In this document: positions 13,124 to 15,922 of the stretch, one piece after another | How the letters are laid out: each line of letters starts with the position of its first letter | Position numbering within the stretch: position 1 is the first letter of the stretch | Source: Planctomycetota bacterium | GTDB lineage: Bacteria; Planctomycetota; Phycisphaerae; UBA1845; CAIVHJ01 | DNA: 15,922 nucleotides | Assembly (NCBI GenBank): GCA_022573485.1 | Contig: JACZTW010000046.1 | Span: 1 to 15,922 of the forward strand | Direction: 5' to 3' | Position numbers and translations under genes: made by a program | Notes under the pieces: generated by a model | Databases searched by the model: none | What the model was told of the DNA's origin: nothing | Seen by the model: only the letters and a program-made list of their open reading frames with translations

Positions 13124-14935
13124 CTACCGGCGCATGCGCAGGGGCACGAGGATGGACTTGGCGAAGAGTTCGTCGGCGATGCCTTTCTCGAGCATGGCGG
13201 ACAGCCGCTTGACCGAGAACTCCTGCACGTCGGCGTCGAGCAGGAAGCGGAACGGCCCGTCGGGCACGGCGTTCGCCTGCCGGGAAAACAGTTCGAAGCG
13301 CTCCGGGCGCGTCCACGGCTTGTGCCAGACGAAGTTGAACTTGGCCTTTTGGGCGGTGCTGAGCGTCGGCGCGCCGGCAGCGAACCACTTGCGCTTCTTG
13401 GTATCAAAGCTGACGGTGTACATCTCGCTGCTGCCCGGGCCTTGGTGCGACACCCGCAGCGTCGGCAGGCCGGCGGCGATGCTCAACACGCGCTGAAACT
13501 CGATCGCCTGCTGCCTCGTGCCTTTCAAACCGAAACCCGCCTCCAGGAACTTCCACCGGCGATTAACCCCCACGTCACGATAGGACAGGTACTTTTGCTT
13601 GCCCTTGACGTAGTAAGCATCGTCGCGACGTTCCTCGAAATCCGGACCCAGCTCGCGGGCCTTTTCCGTTGGAAAATCGAAGGTCTTGAAGTCGTCTTTG
13701 ATCATCTTGGCGATGGCGGCACGCAGCTCCGCCGGAGTCGTTTCCATCAGCCAGCCGCGGACCTCGGCATAGCCCCGCAGGTCGGCGATGGTGGCCGGCG
13801 TGGGAACATGGAATTCGTATTCCTCGACCGTGTTCAAGACCTGCCGGCCGTCGTAGCGACAGGCCCACGCCAACTGGGCCGAGATCGGCAATTGGCTGAT
13901 CGGCTTGAGGCGCTGGGCCTTGAGTTGCTCATCGATGTCCAGCGCCAATTGCAGCCAGGCATAGGCGTCCTTCTTGATTCGCTCGGCAAGATCGGGATGA
14001 CTGTTGGCCAGCAGCAGCCCTTCCTGCAGGGCGATGGCGATCGGCAGACTGTTGCCCTGCGGCAGCTCCCGCTGGATTGCGAAATGAATCAGCATCTCCG
14101 TCGGTTGGGACACAGGCCCGGTCGGGCAGGCCAGCCACGGAGTCCGCTCCGGGGCCTTCTGCGACTGCGGCTCGGTCACCGTCCCGCGCACGGCGATGCT
14201 GCGCAGATCCTTCTCGAGATTCGCCAAGGGAATCCTCATCTCCAGCACGCGCGGTTTGATCTTATAAACCACGGGGTCGTCCGAGCCCATCGAGACTTCT
14301 TCGCCCGCGCTGTTCAATATGCGAATTTGGTGCCGAAGCAAGCTGACCTTGAACGCCGTTTCGGCATAGTGGTCGGTTTGCCTGCTGATCTCAACGGCGA
14401 AGATCACCTTGGTCGCGAAGTCGATTTTCTTGCTGGTCCGGAAGATCACGAACAGGGAATCCGCCCCACGGATTGCGCTAAAGCCCTTGATGAACGGGTC
14501 GTCCCCTCCTTTGCCCTTGCCCGAGGCCTTGGGCATCTTGACGATCGCATCGCGAGGCCAATCCCGGGCATCGCCATCGACCAAGAGTCGCCCGGCGACA
14601 GCGTAGCCATCCAGCAAATCGTCCATGGCGGGCTGTTGCAGCATCCGCAGGTACAGTTCACCGAGCACGCGGTCGGTCGAGAAGTCACTGTACCGAAACA
14701 CCGCCCGAACGCCGATTTTGAAGTCGGCGGGATCGTCAAACTTGCCGTCTTCGATCATCCAGCCAATGTGATCGGCCAGCAACATAAGGTGCGGCAAGCC
14801 CGAATCGCGGGCCGCGGCCAGCATACTCTGTAATTGATCATCATCCGCCGGATTGACTGATTTCGCTCTGCCCGCCGGCACTTGAGCCGCAAGAATACTC
14901 GCCAGCAATAGTCGCAGGATCAAATAGCTTGGCAT
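13124..14935 (-). CDS. Secreted protein of unknown function; possible CBM9-like and degenerate transglutaminase-like regions
   Basis: From ATG 14935 the product is 603 aa. The start was chosen because GGAGG (14942-14946) is 6 nt upstream; an ATG at 14941 touches the GGAGG and cannot use it. Residues 1-24 are a signal peptide (LILRLLLASILAAQVPAGRA). Residues ~118-250 contain VDGDARDWP and ADSLFVIFRTS, which resemble the entry strands of CBM9/DOMON-like beta-sandwiches. Residues ~461-525 contain GTRQQAIEFQRVLSIAAGLP followed by MYTVSFDTKKRKW. This has the spacing of the transglutaminase core (helix with Cys, GIPAR turn, His strand), but Thr and Met occupy the Cys and His positions. The rest is helical, charged and not recognised. 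No enzymatic function can be assigned; a wall- or polysaccharide-binding protein is possible. It lies 102 bp upstream of the symporter on the same strand and is divergent from pilT. Confidence 0.8.
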   Translation of the reverse strand: MPSYLILRLLLASILAAQVPAGRAKSVNPADDDQLQSMLAAARDSGLPHLMLLADHIGWMIEDGKFDDPADFKIGVRAVFRYSDFSTDRVLGELYLRMLQQPAMDDLLDGYAVAGRLLVDGDARDWPRDAIVKMPKASGKGKGGDDPFIKGFSAIRGADSLFVIFRTSKKIDFATKVIFAVEISRQTDHYAETAFKVSLLRHQIRILNSAGEEVSMGSDDPVVYKIKPRVLEMRIPLANLEKDLRSIAVRGTVTEPQSQKAPERTPWLACPTGPVSQPTEMLIHFAIQRELPQGNSLPIAIALQEGLLLANSHPDLAERIKKDAYAWLQLALDIDEQLKAQRLKPISQLPISAQLAWACRYDGRQVLNTVEEYEFHVPTPATIADLRGYAEVRGWLMETTPAELRAAIAKMIKDDFKTFDFPTEKARELGPDFEERRDDAYYVKGKQKYLSYRDVGVNRRWKFLEAGFGLKGTRQQAIEFQRVLSIAAGLPTLRVSHQGPGSSEMYTVSFDTKKRKWFAAGAPTLSTAQKAKFNFVWHKPWTRPERFELFSRQANAVPDGPFRFLLDADVQEFSVKRLSAMLEKGIADELFAKSILVPLRMRR

Positions 14936-14941
14936 GGTCAT

Positions 14942-14946
14942 CCTCC
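14942..14946 (-). promoter_or_regulatory. Shine-Dalgarno GGAGG that decides the start of the secreted unknown protein
   Basis: The minus strand reads GGAGGATGACCATG. The first ATG has zero spacing; the second (14935) has 6 nt and leads straight into the signal peptide. Confidence 0.6.
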
Positions 14947-15064
14947 GGAGTGTGCTGAGCCCGCCGTCCTCACGCCAGACAATAGTACGCAACCGGGATT
15001 GCGTTTGCCACTATAAACAGTAAAACAGTGCTGCCGCACGGGATACTGATCGGAAGTAAAGCGA

Positions 15065-15922
15065 ATGAATGACACCGATCCTCGAATCAGGGACTTGCTC
15101 CTCGCCGCAGTGGAGGCGGGCGCTTCGGATTTGCATATCGTGGCGGGCGATCCCCCGACCTGCCGGCAGCACGGCCGACTCAAGCCGATCGCCGAGCAAC
15201 CGCTCGATGGAAAAACCATTGCCGACATGCTAGCTTCTATCTGCCCGGACGGTTTGTTTGACGTATTTCGAGAACGAAAGGATCTCGACTTTTCGTTCGA
15301 GATCGAAGCCGATGGCCGATGCTTCCGATTCCGCGCCAACTTCTTCTTCAACCAGCAGAACATCGGTGCGTGTTTCCGTTTGATTCCGTCGAAGATCCCG
15401 TCGTTCAAATGGGCCGGCTTCCCGGAAGGGTTGGCCCAGCGACTCGCCCAGTTCCGCAACGGCCTGGTCCTGCTCACCGGCGTGGCCGGCTCCGGCAAGA
15501 CCACCACGCTGGCTATGATTATCACCATGCTCAATCGCGGCGGCAATTGCCGCATCATTACGATCGAGGAACCCGTCGAATACCAGTTCCCCAAGTGCCC
15601 CGGCTCGATCGTGACACAGCGTGAAGTCGGCCTGGACGTGCCGTCGTTCAGCGCCGGCCTGAAGCACGGCCTGCGGCAGGATCCGGACGTCATCCTGGTC
15701 GGCGAAATCCGCGATCGTGACACGGCGCAAATGGCGCTGTCGGCAGCGGAGACAGGGCATCTCGTGTTCTCAACCATGCACACGCGCGACGCCAAAGGCG
15801 CCATCACACGCTTCGCCGACCTCTTCCCGCAAAACGTGCAGAGTGACGTGCGTTCGCAACTGGCCATGAGTCTGCGGGCGGTCGTCAGCCAGCATCTGCT
15901 GCCGTCCGTGACGCCCAATGCC
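15065..15922 (+). CDS. pilT: PilT-type twitching motility ATPase (3' end missing)
   Basis: This is a hexameric cytoplasmic ATPase of the GspE/PilT family that powers type IV pilus retraction. Translation from ATG 15065 (GGAAG at 15052-15056, 8-nt spacing) runs 286 codons to the edge without a stop, so roughly the last fifth is missing. The N-terminal PAS-like half begins LLLAAVEAGASDLHIVAGDP (11-30), the PilT opening. Walker A is GVAGSGKTTT (139-148). The Asp box is IITIEEPVEY (164-173), with Glu where Asp is usual. Walker B is LRQDPDVILVGEIRD (203-217). The His box is GHLVFSTMHT (231-240). Length and the SDLHI start favour PilT/PilU over PilB, which has a longer N-terminal region. It is divergent from the secreted unknown gene across a 129-bp gap in which no convincing promoter could be chosen. 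Confidence 0.92.
   Translation, partial: MNDTDPRIRDLLLAAVEAGASDLHIVAGDPPTCRQHGRLKPIAEQPLDGKTIADMLASICPDGLFDVFRERKDLDFSFEIEADGRCFRFRANFFFNQQNIGACFRLIPSKIPSFKWAGFPEGLAQRLAQFRNGLVLLTGVAGSGKTTTLAMIITMLNRGGNCRIITIEEPVEYQFPKCPGSIVTQREVGLDVPSFSAGLKHGLRQDPDVILVGEIRDRDTAQMALSAAETGHLVFSTMHTRDAKGAITRFADLFPQNVQSDVRSQLAMSLRAVVSQHLLPSVTPNA

Noticed and set aside
13322..14833. 503-codon open frame on the plus strand antisense to the secreted unknown protein
   Set aside because: The minus-strand frame has a signal peptide, a correctly spaced GGAGG and plausible globular sequence. The plus-strand frame is Arg/Gly/Gln-rich with no start signal, as expected from codon bias in GC-rich DNA.
15012..15017. TATAAA as a -10 box for pilT
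   Set aside because: The hexamer 17 bp upstream (GCAACC) does not resemble a -35, and the nearby TTGCGT is only 7 bp away.
14938..15918. 326-codon open frame on the minus strand at the right edge
   Set aside because: It overlaps the unmistakable PilT reading frame (Walker A, Walker B, Asp and His boxes) and is Ser/Arg-rich without motifs.

Overview
The window (about 16 kb, clearly GC-rich) looks like chromosomal DNA of a member of the Planctomycetota, possibly the Phycisphaerae lineage. This rests on secreted proteins ending in Cys-bounded dockerin-like repeats (CPADFNGDG...ADLA.LLG.WGSC), on gaps filled with short palindromic repeats, and on gene content. The taxonomic placement is inference. 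No transposase, phage gene, CRISPR array or defence locus was recognised.

Layout. (A) 1-2716, plus strand: the C-terminal part of a secreted beta-propeller-like protein and a complete secreted endonuclease/exonuclease/phosphatase (EEP) family protein. Both end in dockerin-like repeats. The gap between them holds a perfect 30-bp palindrome and a second, imperfect inverted repeat. (B) 2850-5707, minus strand: two paralogous secreted amidohydrolases. The upstream one keeps its metal-ligand residues; the downstream one has lost most of them. (C) 5829-5901: tRNA-Lys(CUU) on the minus strand. (D) 6016-7862: gpsA (phospholipid precursor synthesis) and folP (folate synthesis), convergent with only 5 bp between their stops. 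(E) 7995-11136, plus strand: anmK-murQ-nagZ, a compact cytoplasmic peptidoglycan (muropeptide) recycling operon, probably driven by a TTGACA/TACAAT promoter. (F) 11198-13021, minus strand: a sodium:solute symporter, convergent with the recycling operon. (G) 13124-14935, minus strand: a secreted protein of unknown function with a possible CBM9/DOMON-like sandwich and a transglutaminase-like segment lacking the catalytic residues. (H) 15065 to the right edge: the first 286 codons of a PilT-type retraction ATPase.

How the genes work together. NagZ removes GlcNAc from GlcNAc-anhydroMurNAc peptides, AnmK phosphorylates and opens anhydroMurNAc, and MurQ cleaves the lactyl ether to give GlcNAc-6-P. 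This is a complete route for returning wall sugars to metabolism. The neighbouring SSS symporter could import a sugar, but its substrate cannot be read from sequence.

The most unusual content is non-coding. Three inverted pairs of short repeats, one of them with a solo relative elsewhere in the window, occupy the gaps. In two of the families, related copies differ by base-pair-preserving substitutions, which suggests selection or templating at the level of the hairpin. Heptamer tandem repeats (GAGGACT/CTCAGTC and AGTAGCG) bracket murQ-nagZ in inverted orientation and supply the stop codons of both convergent genes.
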